This document shows, one piece after another, positions 1 through 6,560 of a DNA stretch of 13,638 nt (its first letter is position 1; each line of letters begins with the position of its first letter). The translations under genes and the position numbers were made by a program. The stretch is from positions 1 to 13,638 of the forward strand of contig DKVC01000307.1 of the NCBI GenBank assembly GCA_002490995.1, in the 5' to 3' direction. Under the pieces are notes generated by a model that was not told the origin of the DNA, searched no databases, and worked only from the letters and a program-made list of their open reading frames with translations. This DNA is from Lachnospiraceae bacterium UBA7188. Its GTDB lineage: Bacteria; Bacillota; Clostridia; Lachnospirales; Lachnospiraceae.

Positions 1-424
1 AGATGCTTTCCTTAGGTATTATACTAGCCAGCCAGAAACGGTTCATGAAATCGTAGTAAGAGCCAAGGGGCGGCAGCTGGTCCGGGGAAGTACAGCCGGC
101 CAGAACTGTAAGGGAGATAGAAGAGGGAAGGGTTTCCCTGACCCATACAGTGAGGCTGGTTTTCGCGGAAGTCCGGTTAAAGAGCAGGACAAAAAGGATA
201 AGGGAACGGAGGATCTGGGCCTGGTTCTTTGCGGGACGCCCGGCAGCGGAATAAAAGCCGGGGACGAAATCTGCAATGGCATCAAGGTTAAGGCCCAGGA
301 GCTTGCGGCATTCCTTTTCATAGGATTTGAAGCCGTACTTTGGGTTGCGGGAAAGGCGTTTGCCATAAGTCCTGACAAGGGTTCTATACTCGTCGTGGCT
401 CTGCCATAATTCGGGTTTGAACAT
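1..424 (-). CDS. IS transposase, N-terminal part (runs off the left edge)
   Basis: An open frame begins at the ATG whose complement is 422-424 and stays open for 141 codons to the window edge, so the protein is partial at its C-terminus. The start has a strong AAAGGAGG site about 7 bases upstream. The visible part has an N-terminal helical region, then a hydrophobic stretch (LRSLILFVLLFN), then the motif LPPLGSYYDFMNRFW. I associate that combination with DDE transposases of clostridial insertion sequences. The catalytic DDE residues would lie outside the window, so family assignment is from memory and moderate. A different open frame on the same strand at 43-378 has no ribosome binding site and is a shadow of this gene. 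Confidence 0.65.
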   Translation of the reverse strand, partial: MFKPELWQSHDEYRTLVRTYGKRLSRNPKYGFKSYEKECRKLLGLNLDAIADFVPGFYSAAGRPAKNQAQILRSLILFVLLFNRTSAKTSLTVWVRETLPSSISLTVLAGCTSPDQLPPLGSYYDFMNRFWLASIIPKESI

Positions 425-480
425 AAATGTGTCCTCCTTTATTGTGATTTGTGAAGCGCGAATTGCTTTCAAAATAAAGG

Positions 481-514
481 GGCCGATTTCGCTTGCACTA
501 CAGCGAAATCGGCC
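481..514. terminator. Perfect 13-bp hairpin in the leader of the insertion sequence
   Basis: GGCCGATTTCGCT at 481-493 and its exact reverse complement at 502-514 enclose an 8-base loop. It lies between the transposase start and the presumed element end. No clear T-run follows on either strand, so it is only terminator-like. A known role for such hairpins is to block transcription entering an insertion sequence from flanking DNA. The element boundary is probably within roughly 515-560 (an A/T-rich palindromic stretch CTTTTTTAAAAAAAG lies at 541-555), but I cannot fix it because the other end is outside the window. Confidence 0.5.
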
Positions 515-701
515 GCACATTTTTGGCAGTTTGTCAATAGCTTTTTTAAAAAAAGTCAAAAATTTTTATGGTTGGAAAGAAAAAGGCTAAATGTTACAAA
601 AAAACAGAGGTGAAAGTATGGTTTAGGAGGCTGGAAAAAGCTGATAAATACTGGCTTGAGAGTTTCCGAGACTACACTAAAATGATAGGAGGTGCTGTGC
701 C

Positions 702-950
702 ATGCCGGATAGCCATATCAGCTTTGAAAACAAAGACTACTATATCGAACTGGGACTGAACATAGCCTTTTACCGCAAAAGGGCGGGCATGACACAGGAC
801 ATGCTTGCGGAGAAGGCGAACTTAAGCCGCTCCCATCTCAGCGCCATCGAAGCGCCTAATATCATCCGCCCCTTCTCCCTGGAGATACTCTTCAACATCG
901 CCCGGACCCTGGGTGTGGAGCCTTATCGCCTTTTACAGTTCAGGGAATGA
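702..950 (+). CDS. Small XRE-family helix-turn-helix regulator
   Basis: An 82-residue protein that is essentially a single Cro/C1-type DNA-binding domain. It opens with a short acidic lead, then LGLNIAFYRKRAGMTQDMLA (helices 1-2), the recognition region ANLSRSHLSAIE, and a closing helix pair with EILFNIARTLGVEPYRLL. There is no effector or dimerisation domain. The ATG at 702 is chosen because AGGAGG (688-693) sits 8 bases upstream. The next gene, an EFR1 ferredoxin, begins 66 bases downstream in the same orientation, so the pair may be co-transcribed. The family normally binds operator DNA as a dimer; the target here is unknown. An upstream promoter candidate (TTGGAA 572-577, 17-base spacer, TACAAA 595-600) is weak. 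Confidence 0.85.
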   Translation: MPDSHISFENKDYYIELGLNIAFYRKRAGMTQDMLAEKANLSRSHLSAIEAPNIIRPFSLEILFNIARTLGVEPYRLLQFRE

Positions 951-973
951 CTATGAATCTTTATAGAAAAAAC

Positions 974-997
974 TCCCCCAAGGCAGATTGAGGGGGA
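974..997 (+). promoter_or_regulatory. Hairpin just upstream of the EFR1 ribosome binding site
   Basis: TCCCCC at 974-979 pairs with GGGGGA at 992-997. An inner AA/TT pairing adds two base pairs, with a two-base bulge and a GGCAGA loop. It lies between the XRE regulator and EFR1, right before AAAGGAG (1002-1008). No T-run follows, so it is either a weak attenuator or an mRNA processing or stability element. Function is inference. Confidence 0.3.
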
Positions 998-1016
998 ACC
1001 GAAAGGAGCACTGAAA

Positions 1017-1790
1017 ATGACCATTTATGATATCGTATTCAGCCCTACCAGGGGCACAAAGAAAGTTTCAGATCTGTTCACAAAGGCTTTCTGCGGACAG
1101 AACGCACAAAGCAGCCCCATCAACCTGACCGACCGAAACAACGATTTCTCCACCTTTTCCTTCCATGAAGAGGACATCTGCATCGTGGCAGTCCCCTCCT
1201 ATGGCGGAAGGGTTCCGGCGGTGGCGGTTGCAAGACTGGACCGGATGAAAGGCAACGGTGCCAGGGCAGTCCTGATTGTGGTCTATGGGAACCGGGCCTA
1301 TGATGACACTTTCGCAGAGCTCCAGGATACCCTGGAAGCTGCAGGGTTCCTCTGTGTGGCGGCGGTGGCTGCCGTGGCCGAGCATTCCATCATGCGCCAG
1401 TATGCTTCCGGGCGTCCGGATATGGAAGATGGGAAAGAGCTTGCTGCTTTTGCCGCATCCGTCCGTGCTAAAATAGATTCCCCATCGGGCCAGGCACCCC
1501 TCACCCTACCCGGGAACCGCCCCTACCGGGAATACGGCGGCGTGCCCATGAAGCCCCATGCCGGGAAGGCCTGTGTCCACTGCGGCCTCTGTGCGCAGAA
1601 ATGCCCCGTGGGCGCCATCCCAATCCAGGAGCCATCGGAAACGGATGCAGAAAAGTGCATCTCCTGCATGCGCTGCATTGCCCTATGCCCTCGGAAAGCC
1701 CGCAGCGTCAACCCTGCCCTCCTTGCCGCCGCTGGCATGAAGCTGAAAAAGGCCTGCAGCGACCGGAAAGGGAATGAGCTATTCCTATAA
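1017..1790 (+). CDS. EFR1-family flavodoxin/ferredoxin fusion protein
   Basis: A 257-residue redox protein of the EFR1 type. The N-terminal ~160 residues look flavodoxin-like: a beta strand and an FMN phosphate-binding-type loop FSPTRGTKK near residues 8-16, a central VPSYGGRVPAVAV segment, and VLIVVYGNRAYDD near residue 85. The C-terminal part carries two 4Fe-4S cluster motifs: C186, C189, C192, C196 followed by Pro, and C214, C217, C220, C224 followed by Pro. It should therefore pass single electrons between flavin and iron-sulfur clusters in the cytoplasm; its partner is not known. AAAGGAG lies 8 bases before the ATG. The end of this gene (1659-1756) has a decayed relative at 8247-8336. 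A small XRE regulator precedes it. Confidence 0.9.
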   Translation: MTIYDIVFSPTRGTKKVSDLFTKAFCGQNAQSSPINLTDRNNDFSTFSFHEEDICIVAVPSYGGRVPAVAVARLDRMKGNGARAVLIVVYGNRAYDDTFAELQDTLEAAGFLCVAAVAAVAEHSIMRQYASGRPDMEDGKELAAFAASVRAKIDSPSGQAPLTLPGNRPYREYGGVPMKPHAGKACVHCGLCAQKCPVGAIPIQEPSETDAEKCISCMRCIALCPRKARSVNPALLAAAGMKLKKACSDRKGNELFL

Positions 1791-1870
1791 TACTCCGAAA
1801 CCATACTTATAAAACCCAGGCTGGAAAAACATATTCATTTTGGGAGATTTCTTACAAAATGACAAGATAT

Positions 1871-1903
1871 CTCCGATGCCCGGTATGATACCAGACATCG
1901 GAG
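1871..1903. terminator. Stem-loop between convergent genes, probably a two-way terminator
   Basis: CTCCGATG (1871-1878) pairs exactly with CATCGGAG (1896-1903), and an inner GGTAT/ATACC pairing extends the structure. It stands between EFR1 (+, ends 1790) and the TIGR04076-like remnant (-, ends 1925). The following T-tract is weak in both directions (TTTGTGT on +, ATATCTTGTCATTTT on -), so efficiency is uncertain. Confidence 0.55.
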
Positions 1904-1924
1904 TTTGTGTCTCATATGCAGGCA

Positions 1925-2230
1925 TCAGTCCTCCACATCCATTCTTTCAATCTTAAAGATGACCGGCCTTGTCCCATCCGAACAGCAGGCTATCATCTCA
2001 TTCTCTTTTTTCATCCAGCCCTTCATAATCGAGCCGCCCTGCAGCCCCGCATAAATGTACCGCGCAATAGCGTCCCATGCCTCCGAACAATGGGGCATCC
2101 TGGGCCCGCCTGCCACAGTATCAGGATCCGCATCTGTCTTCACAAGGGTATTCAGGCCGCCATGCCAGAAATGATCGTTTTCCCCGTCCCTCTCGAAGAT
2201 GAATTCATCTCCCACATTGTAGCAAGTGCA
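1925..2230 (-). pseudogene. TIGR04076-like protein, 5' end deleted
   Basis: The readable frame begins around the complement of 2230 with CTCYNVGDEF, continues with HGGLNTLVKTDADP and PHCSEAWDAIARYIYAG, and ends with MIACCSDGTRPVIFKIER. I recognise the tail, with its Cys-Cys-x-Asp-Gly-x-Arg-Pro-Val-Ile-Phe-Lys pattern, as that of the TIGR04076 family, whose function is unknown. The only start in frame is a GTG at 2215 with no ribosome binding site. The expected N-terminal dozen or so residues are absent, because the sequence turns directly into a DNA ligase gene on the other strand. The other strand is missing its 5' end at the same place. I therefore call it truncated rather than an intact short gene. 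Confidence 0.6.
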
Positions 2231-3042
2231 TCGGCTACTTTGACCAGAACGGCACCTGCCTGCGGAACAAGAGGAACATGGAGCTTCTCCCCAGGTTCCC
2301 CGAGCTGAAGGGACTCCACCGCAATGTCTCAGGGAGGGCGGTCCTGGACGGTGAGCTGGTGGTGCTGCGCGGGGGTGTCCCTGACTTTTTTGAGCTCCAG
2401 CGGCGCACCCTGCTGACAGACCGCTTCAAGATTGAAATGGCAGCCTCAAGGCATCCTGCTTCCTTTGTCGCCTATGACTGCCTCTGTGATGGCAGCCGGA
2501 GCATCATGGAGCAGCCACTCCTGGAGCGCAAACAGGCCCTGCAGTCAGCTGTCAGAGAGGACAGCCGGATAGCAGTCTCCCGCTATATCCCCACGGACGG
2601 CATCGGCCTTTTCCGTGCCGCCGTTGAAAAGGAGCTGGAGGGAGTCGTTGCAAAACGGGCCTCCAGCCTATATTATCCCGGCAGACGCACAAAGGACTGG
2701 ATCAAATTCAGGCGGATGGCTGACGAAGAATTTGTCGTATGCGGATATATCCAGAAAAGTAGCCGGACATTCAGCATCATACTGGGGAAATACCATGACG
2801 GCGCCTGTTTCTATAAAGGCCATGTGACACTGGGCGTAACGAGAGAAGCCGTCAGCCAGCTAAGGGAAAGCGGCATCATGCCGTTCACAGCTTTTCCCGC
2901 AGGCGCCGACAATGAATCTGCTGTCTGGGTCCATCCAGACAGGGTATGCACCGTGGAGTACATGCCAAACACAAAAAACTCACTGCGCCAGGCGGTCTTC
3001 AAAGGATTCCGCACGGATATGGTGTCGGAGGATATTGACTGA
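2224..3042 (+). pseudogene. ATP-dependent DNA ligase (LigD-ligase type), 5' end deleted
   Basis: The frame is open from 2203 (after a TGA at 2200-2202), and ligase similarity starts near 2227 (CIGYFDQNG). Visible nucleotidyltransferase motifs are LRNKRN (Ia), DGELVVL followed by PDFFELQRR (III), ELEGVVAKR (IV) and KDWIKFR (V), then an OB-fold-like C-terminus with GHVTLGV. Motif I (Lys-x-Asp-Gly), which carries the lysine that becomes adenylated, is missing with the first ~30-40 residues. There is no plausible start: the first ATG (2278) lies inside the domain with no well-placed ribosome binding site. An intact enzyme would seal nicks using ATP; this one should be inactive. A 12-base tandem repeat (AAATTGCTGGTC, 3042-3065) begins in the stop codon. 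Confidence 0.8.
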
Positions 3043-3065
3043 AATTGCTGGTCAAATTGCTGGTC
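3042..3065 (+). repeat. 12-base tandem duplication at the ligase stop codon
   Basis: AAATTGCTGGTC occurs twice, head to tail, at 3042-3053 and 3054-3065. The first copy starts with the last base of the TGA stop. It looks like a recent slippage duplication and has no obvious function. Confidence 0.8.
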
Positions 3066-3073
3066 ATTCTATA

Positions 3074-3087
3074 AGAACAAATTTTCT
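3074..3087 (+). promoter_or_regulatory. Weak LexA-like site upstream of the nucleotidyltransferase gene
   Basis: AGAACAAATTTTCT resembles the Firmicutes SOS box CGAACRNRYGTTYC. It matches GAAC, the R, R and Y middle positions, and TTC of the right arm, but has T instead of G in the second half-site and A instead of C at the first base. It ends two bases before the -35 at 3090. The placement suits repression, but the match is imperfect; inference only. Confidence 0.3.
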
Positions 3088-3089
3088 GC

Positions 3090-3118
3090 TTGACACAGAT
3101 GCCTTTTTCCTATATTCT
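3090..3118 (+). promoter_or_regulatory. Sigma-A promoter of the nucleotidyltransferase gene
   Basis: TTGACA (3090-3095), an exact 17-base spacer, and TATTCT (3113-3118). Transcription would start near 3125, and the coding sequence begins at 3176. Ten bases downstream of the -10 is a perfect inverted repeat TAACG-gtaca-CGTTA (3128-3142), a possible operator. Confidence 0.65.
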
Positions 3119-3175
3119 GAAATGATTTAACGGTACACGTTAGATGGAGGCCTGGGACAGGAAAGGAAAAATGTC

Positions 3176-3802
3176 ATGTATAATTACGTCACAGAAGAAC
3201 AGATTAGCCGCTACAAATCTCTTTTCCAGAGCATCCTTGACAGGCTGCGTGAGAAGCTGAAAAGGGAGCATGGAATCGAGTCACGCATCGTTCTGGTGGG
3301 AAGCGGCGCCAGCAACATGGTCACGAGAAACGGAAGAGGCGGGTTCGACCTGGACTATAACCTTGTCCTGTCCTCCATCCCGCCCGAATATGCAGTGTCA
3401 CCCCAAACTTTAAAAACCCTCGTCAGAGAGGAACTGGACACACTGGTCCCTGGCGAATTCTCCCATGGAAAGGATTCCACGTCCGCCATTACCTGTCTCC
3501 TCCATTCGCCTGATAAGTCAATGGTCATATTCAAAGTCGATGTGGCGCTGGTCCTTGCCGGGAAGAACGGTTACAGCAGGCTGGTGCGCGACAGGAACAC
3601 GAAAAGATATATCTGGAACCTGATACGCAAATCCGGGGACTTACAGCCCAGGCTTAACGCCATAAAAGCTGCAGGCCGCCTTGATAAGCTTGCGGATATC
3701 TACCGGCAGAAGAAGAACATGTATCTAAGCCGCCAGGATAATGACCATCCTTCTTTTGTAGTGTACATCGAAGCCATAAATGAGCTTTACCGGAAACTGT
3801 AA
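3176..3802 (+). CDS. Nucleotidyltransferase-fold protein (Pol-beta type), function unknown
   Basis: A 208-residue protein with the hallmarks of the Pol-beta-like nucleotidyltransferase fold. A Gly-Ser turn (G42, S43 in VLVGSGASNM) is followed by the metal-binding pair D58 and D60 in GFDLDYNLVL, and a third acidic residue, D122, in VIFKVDVALVL. The N-terminus (residues 5-35) looks helical and charged, and so does the C-terminus. The fold transfers nucleotides to DNA, RNA, proteins or small molecules; the substrate cannot be read from sequence. It has its own promoter at 3090 and a possible LexA-like site, so it may belong to the damage response of the neighbouring SRAP and polymerase genes. 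The start at 3176 has GGAAAGGAA upstream. I do not recognise a named family. Confidence 0.7.
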   Translation: MYNYVTEEQISRYKSLFQSILDRLREKLKREHGIESRIVLVGSGASNMVTRNGRGGFDLDYNLVLSSIPPEYAVSPQTLKTLVREELDTLVPGEFSHGKDSTSAITCLLHSPDKSMVIFKVDVALVLAGKNGYSRLVRDRNTKRYIWNLIRKSGDLQPRLNAIKAAGRLDKLADIYRQKKNMYLSRQDNDHPSFVVYIEAINELYRKL

Positions 3803-3897
3803 CCCTGTTATAAATATTTCCGGACTCCATGGGCTTTTCTTAAACCTCAGAATCCTCTTCACCAACCGTCCCAGGAGGCCGATACTTTCATAAAAGA

Positions 3898-3933
3898 ACG
3901 CAGGACTGGCAAAAATATGCGCCAGCCCTGCGT
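3898..3933 (-). terminator. Strong stem-loop terminator after the small minus-strand gene
   Basis: ACGCAGGACTGGC (3898-3910) pairs with GCCAGCCCTGCGT (3921-3933), 13 positions with one A-C mismatch, and a 10-base loop. Read on the minus strand it is followed by TCTTTTAT. It lies 14 bases beyond the stop of the gene at 3947-4219. It could also stop plus-strand transcription from the nucleotidyltransferase gene. The stretch 3803-3897 between holds nothing else that I can name. Confidence 0.7.
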
Positions 3934-3946
3934 AATGTTCCCTTTC

Positions 3947-4219
3947 TCACGTATGTATCTCATAACGTGCCTTTTTCAGGTTCTCCTGCCCATGCAGGAT
4001 GATCCCCCCGCATATTCCGGCCCCATTGCTCCGCTCCTCCCGGAAGAAAAAGCTATATGGCACAAAATCGTCCGTTACCGTAATCTTCCTGCTGCCTTTC
4101 CATGCGAAGTGGCAGCTTAAGAACTTCCCCAGTTTTTTCCGCAGGGCACGCTTCCCCGCCACAGCCTTAAGGTTGCTCCTGCTGTGGAATTCGATTGCCG
4201 GGTTCCCCTGGCTTTTCAT
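3947..4219 (-). CDS. Small basic protein of unknown function
   Basis: A 90-residue protein, rich in Lys and Arg in its first half, with an alternating hydrophobic middle (KITVTDDFVPYSFFFREE) and a Gly-rich stretch GICGGIILHGQENL near the C-terminus. Its reality is supported by a strong GGAGG ribosome binding site ahead of the ATG (complement of 4217-4219), and by a well-placed terminator hairpin right after the stop. The composition looks like that of a folded cytoplasmic protein; there is no signal peptide or membrane segment. It is divergent from the AraC-type gene, sharing the 4220-4395 intergenic region. I think similar small proteins occur in clostridial islands, but I cannot name a family. 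Confidence 0.6.
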   Translation of the reverse strand: MKSQGNPAIEFHSRSNLKAVAGKRALRKKLGKFLSCHFAWKGSRKITVTDDFVPYSFFFREERSNGAGICGGIILHGQENLKKARYEIHT

Positions 4220-4293
4220 ATCAAAACTCCTCCATTACTTCAGCCGGCACCTGCCGGGCTCTATTCCTTCTTTCATCATAGCCCTGCCGTCTC

Positions 4294-4322
4294 TTGACAG
4301 GCTTTCTTTCAGCGGATACAAT
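4294..4322 (+). promoter_or_regulatory. Sigma-A promoter of the AraC-type gene
   Basis: TTGACA (4294-4299), a 17-base spacer, and TACAAT (4317-4322) give a near-consensus promoter with a start site near 4329. This shows that the open frame reaching back to a TTG at 4294 is not the protein start, because that TTG is the -35 element itself. The mRNA leader would be about 65 bases. Confidence 0.7.
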
Positions 4323-4395
4323 GATATCAGCAAATCGGGCATTCCTCTATCGTTTTTCTGCCCGATTTAATAACAATCCTGCGGGAGCTTTCGAA

Positions 4396-5274
4396 ATGGT
4401 AGAAATGGAAGTAAAAGATGACCGTTCTGAGAAAATACGGTATGACCATACCGATTATCCTATATTTATAAAGCGGGGGCTGATCTCCTCTTATCCGAAC
4501 CGTGCCGCGCCTGTGCACTGGCATGATGATGTGGAACTGATCACTGTTCTGTCCGGTGAGATGCAATACAATGTAAATGGCAGCATCATCGCGCTGGGAG
4601 AGAATGAGGGCATCCTTGTAAATGCCAGGCAGCTTCATTTCGGTTTCTCAGCAGGGAAGAAGGAATGCGATTTTATCTGCATCCTTTTGCACCCGCTCAT
4701 GTTGTGCGCCACCCCTGCCTATGAGCGGGATTTCGTCCTGCCGGTGCTGCATAACCGGAATGCCGCTTATGTCCAGCTGCACAAGGATACGGTATGGCAC
4801 AAGAAAATCCTCGAGGATATATGGCGCATGTATGAGGTGAAAGACGAGACGGCTGCCCCGCTCAAAATACAGAGCCTTTTCCTGAACATATGGATTATCC
4901 TTTATGAAAACATCGCTCCCGAAACCCGCCCCGCAGCGCAGAACGCCAGCCTCTCCATTCTCAGGAACATGATAGGCTTCATCCAGCAGAATTATGCCGC
5001 AAGTATCCTGCTTGCTGATATTGCCGCTTCAGGCGCAGTGGGTCAGAGCAAATGCTGCAGGCTGTTTGCGGAATATATAGGCCTGACGCCAAATGCTTAC
5101 CTGACACAGTACAGACTTGACAGGAGCACTGCGCTTCTGAAAAATACCGACATGACCATAACCGAGATTGCCCCTGCCGTCGGCTTCGGCGGAAGCAGCT
5201 ATTATGCGGAGGCATTTCGTAAGTGGATTGGAAGCAGTCCGTCCGAATACAGGAGGACACATAACGTACAGTAA
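4396..5274 (+). CDS. AraC-family transcriptional regulator
   Basis: A 292-residue regulator when started at the ATG at 4396. The N-terminal half looks like a cupin sensor domain: HWHDDVELITVLSGEMQYNV followed by a Gly-Glu-Asn-Glu turn and HFGFSA, the usual pattern of AraC-type cupins. The last ~100 residues are the double helix-turn-helix: ILLADIAASGAVGQSKCCRL in the first half, then MTITEIAPAVGFGGSSYYAE and FRKWIGSSPSEYRR in the second. Such proteins usually sense a small molecule, often a sugar, and switch on a nearby gene. No transport or sugar gene is adjacent, so the target is unknown; the methyltransferase remnant follows. The frame is open upstream to 4294, but a strong promoter lies there; GGGAG precedes 4396 by 9 bases. 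Confidence 0.85.
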   Translation: MVEMEVKDDRSEKIRYDHTDYPIFIKRGLISSYPNRAAPVHWHDDVELITVLSGEMQYNVNGSIIALGENEGILVNARQLHFGFSAGKKECDFICILLHPLMLCATPAYERDFVLPVLHNRNAAYVQLHKDTVWHKKILEDIWRMYEVKDETAAPLKIQSLFLNIWIILYENIAPETRPAAQNASLSILRNMIGFIQQNYAASILLADIAASGAVGQSKCCRLFAEYIGLTPNAYLTQYRLDRSTALLKNTDMTITEIAPAVGFGGSSYYAEAFRKWIGSSPSEYRRTHNVQ

Positions 5275-5459
5275 CTGCCCGCTCGTTCTTATATCATAAT
5301 AGATAGCTGTCCAGTCATCACAGATAACCCTGCTGTTGAAATTTTCCATCCAGATGCCATCGGCCCGCAGTGTCCCCCTTCAGGGATGCCCGGCATCCTT
5401 TCAGGTTGAGCCCCACACAGGCCCTGATTTCAAAATGAGCAGAAAGGAAAGATTTCGTC

Positions 5460-5780
5460 ATGCTACAATGGAGTCCTGAACGGTATCTGAAGTTTAAGAA
5501 CCAGGGTGCACAGCCTGCAGCTGATCCGACAAGAAGGATTCCCCTGAGCCATCCCGGAAAGATACTTGATATCGGACGCGGCACGGGGAACATCGCATCT
5601 GTCCTGAAAAAGATTTTCCCACAGGCCTGCATACCGGGAGCGGACACTTCTACATGTATGCGGGTTTCTCCTCCATTCCCAAAGCGCTCTCCCATTATAC
5701 GCTGTGTCTGGCAGATGTTTCAGGCTGCTGCCTTCCCTCTGCCTTTACCCAAAATACAGCCTTCACACTGCAACTGGCTG
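5460..5780 (+). pseudogene. SAM-dependent methyltransferase remnant (trans-aconitate methyltransferase-like)
   Basis: The first ~68 codons from the ATG at 5460 (AGAAAGGAAAG upstream) read like the start of a class I methyltransferase of the trans-aconitate type: WSPERYLKFKNQ, a QP-x-x-D segment, HPGKILDIGRGTGN as the SAM-binding motif I, then SVLKKIFPQA. The usual motif Asp-Ile-Gly-Cys-Gly-x-Gly is altered, with Arg for Cys. After DTSTCM (about 5662) the frame loses all similarity. The frame starting at 5654 reads on with KALSHYTLCLADVSG, which suggests one frameshift followed by a large C-terminal deletion. The usual protein is about 250 residues, so more than half is gone. The 3' end abuts the SRAP ribosome binding site. 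Confidence 0.6.
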
Positions 5781-5800
5781 TAACTATAGGAGGTTCCCAT

Positions 5801-6412
5801 ATGTGTGGTGTTTATTATATTGACGATGATACAGCAAAAGAAATCGAAAGACTGGTACGGCAGGCAGACGAAAAGCTCCGCAGGGCTTCTGCCGCCGCCA
5901 TAAGCCGCATCAGCAGCACCGACATCCATCCATCGGAGGAAGCGCCAGTCCTTCTGGCAGAAGACGGCGGATTGGCCTGCGTCTGGCTCCGTTGGGGCTT
6001 CCCCATGCAGCAGGGCCAGAAAAAGGGGCTGGTGTTCAATGCCCGGTGCGAGTCCGCCGCCGAGAAGCCTTTCTTCCGTAACGGCATTCGGCACAGGCGC
6101 ATTGCAGTCCCGGCAACGGCCTTCTATGAATGGGACAACTCCAAGACAAAATATACTTTTCAGGAGCAGGGCCGGAAGGCGCTGTTCATGGCGGGATGCT
6201 GCCGGCACTACAGCGATGTCGAACATTTCGTCATCCTGACCACGGATGCAAACAGCTCCATGCGGCCCGTCCATGACCGGATGCCCCTGCTGCTGGAAGA
6301 GGCAGAGGTAAGGGACTGGATCCTGGACAGCGGCAGGACGGACTCCCTCCTGAGAAAGATACCGCCCCTCCTGGACCGTGCCGCAGACTTCGAGCAGATG
6401 AGTTTTTTCTGA
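5801..6412 (+). CDS. SRAP-family protein (SOS response-associated peptidase, YedK/HMCES type)
   Basis: A 203-residue protein beginning Met-Cys-Gly. After removal of Met the conserved Cys becomes N-terminal and, in this family, forms a thiazolidine crosslink with abasic sites in single-stranded DNA, protecting them from error-prone processing. Expected active-site residues are visible: Cys2, N80 in VFNARCES, E110 in PATAFYEW and H158 in PVHDRMP, with RWGFP between. It acts on the replicating chromosome. The ATG at 5801 is fixed by AGGAGG at 5789-5794 and by the need for Cys2. The same frame runs back to 5654 but only through the methyltransferase remnant. A Y-family polymerase follows 148 bases later with its own SOS promoter, fitting a damage-response role. 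Confidence 0.93.
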   Translation: MCGVYYIDDDTAKEIERLVRQADEKLRRASAAAISRISSTDIHPSEEAPVLLAEDGGLACVWLRWGFPMQQGQKKGLVFNARCESAAEKPFFRNGIRHRRIAVPATAFYEWDNSKTKYTFQEQGRKALFMAGCCRHYSDVEHFVILTTDANSSMRPVHDRMPLLLEEAEVRDWILDSGRTDSLLRKIPPLLDRAADFEQMSFF

Positions 6413-6504
6413 CTATCCGTTCCGCATTGCCGTCCAGGGTCACTGTCCAGATACCATTTCCATAAACTTTTCCATAAATTTTTTCATTTTCCAGCAAATC
6501 CCTA

Positions 6505-6533
6505 TTGAAATCAGAACGTGTGTTTGCTATAAT
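6505..6533 (+). promoter_or_regulatory. Sigma-A promoter of the Y-family polymerase
   Basis: TTGAAA (6505-6510), a 17-base spacer, and a perfect TATAAT (6528-6533). Transcription would start near 6540, only ~20 bases before the start codon. The spacer contains a LexA-type box. Upstream, TTTCCATAAA occurs twice (6457-6466 and 6469-6478); its role is unknown. Confidence 0.8.
6513..6526 (+). promoter_or_regulatory. LexA (SOS) box in the polymerase promoter
   Basis: AGAACGTGTGTTTG matches the Firmicutes LexA/DinR consensus CGAACRNRYGTTYC at 12 of 14 positions; only the two outermost bases differ. It fills the spacer between the -35 and -10, where bound LexA would directly block RNA polymerase. 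This predicts induction of the polymerase and its downstream partner after DNA damage. Confidence 0.7.
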
Positions 6534-6542
6534 GGCAGTACC

Positions 6543-6552
6543 AAGGAGGTGA
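6543..6552 (+). promoter_or_regulatory. Ribosome binding site that fixes a TTG start
   Basis: AAGGAGGTGA is a near-perfect anti-16S match. The GTG at 6549 in the same frame lies inside it and cannot be the start; the in-frame TTG at 6561, eight bases downstream, is correctly spaced. Confidence 0.75.
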
Positions 6553-6560
6553 ACGCACGT

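Noticed and set aside
43..378. Open minus-strand frame of 111 codons
   Set aside because: It is out of frame with the transposase start at 424, which has the ribosome binding site and recognisable motifs.
568..759. 63-codon plus-strand frame before the XRE gene
   Set aside because: It has no ribosome binding site at its ATG, overlaps the well-supported XRE start, and shows no known motif. A decayed coding fragment is possible but unsupported.
4294..4395. N-terminal extension of the AraC-type protein
   Set aside because: The extension would start on the -35 hexamer of a strong promoter and lacks a ribosome binding site.
5720..6274. Long minus-strand frame (184 codons) across SRAP
   Set aside because: It is antisense to SRAP, whose active-site residues and ribosome binding site are clear; GC-rich third positions create the open frame.
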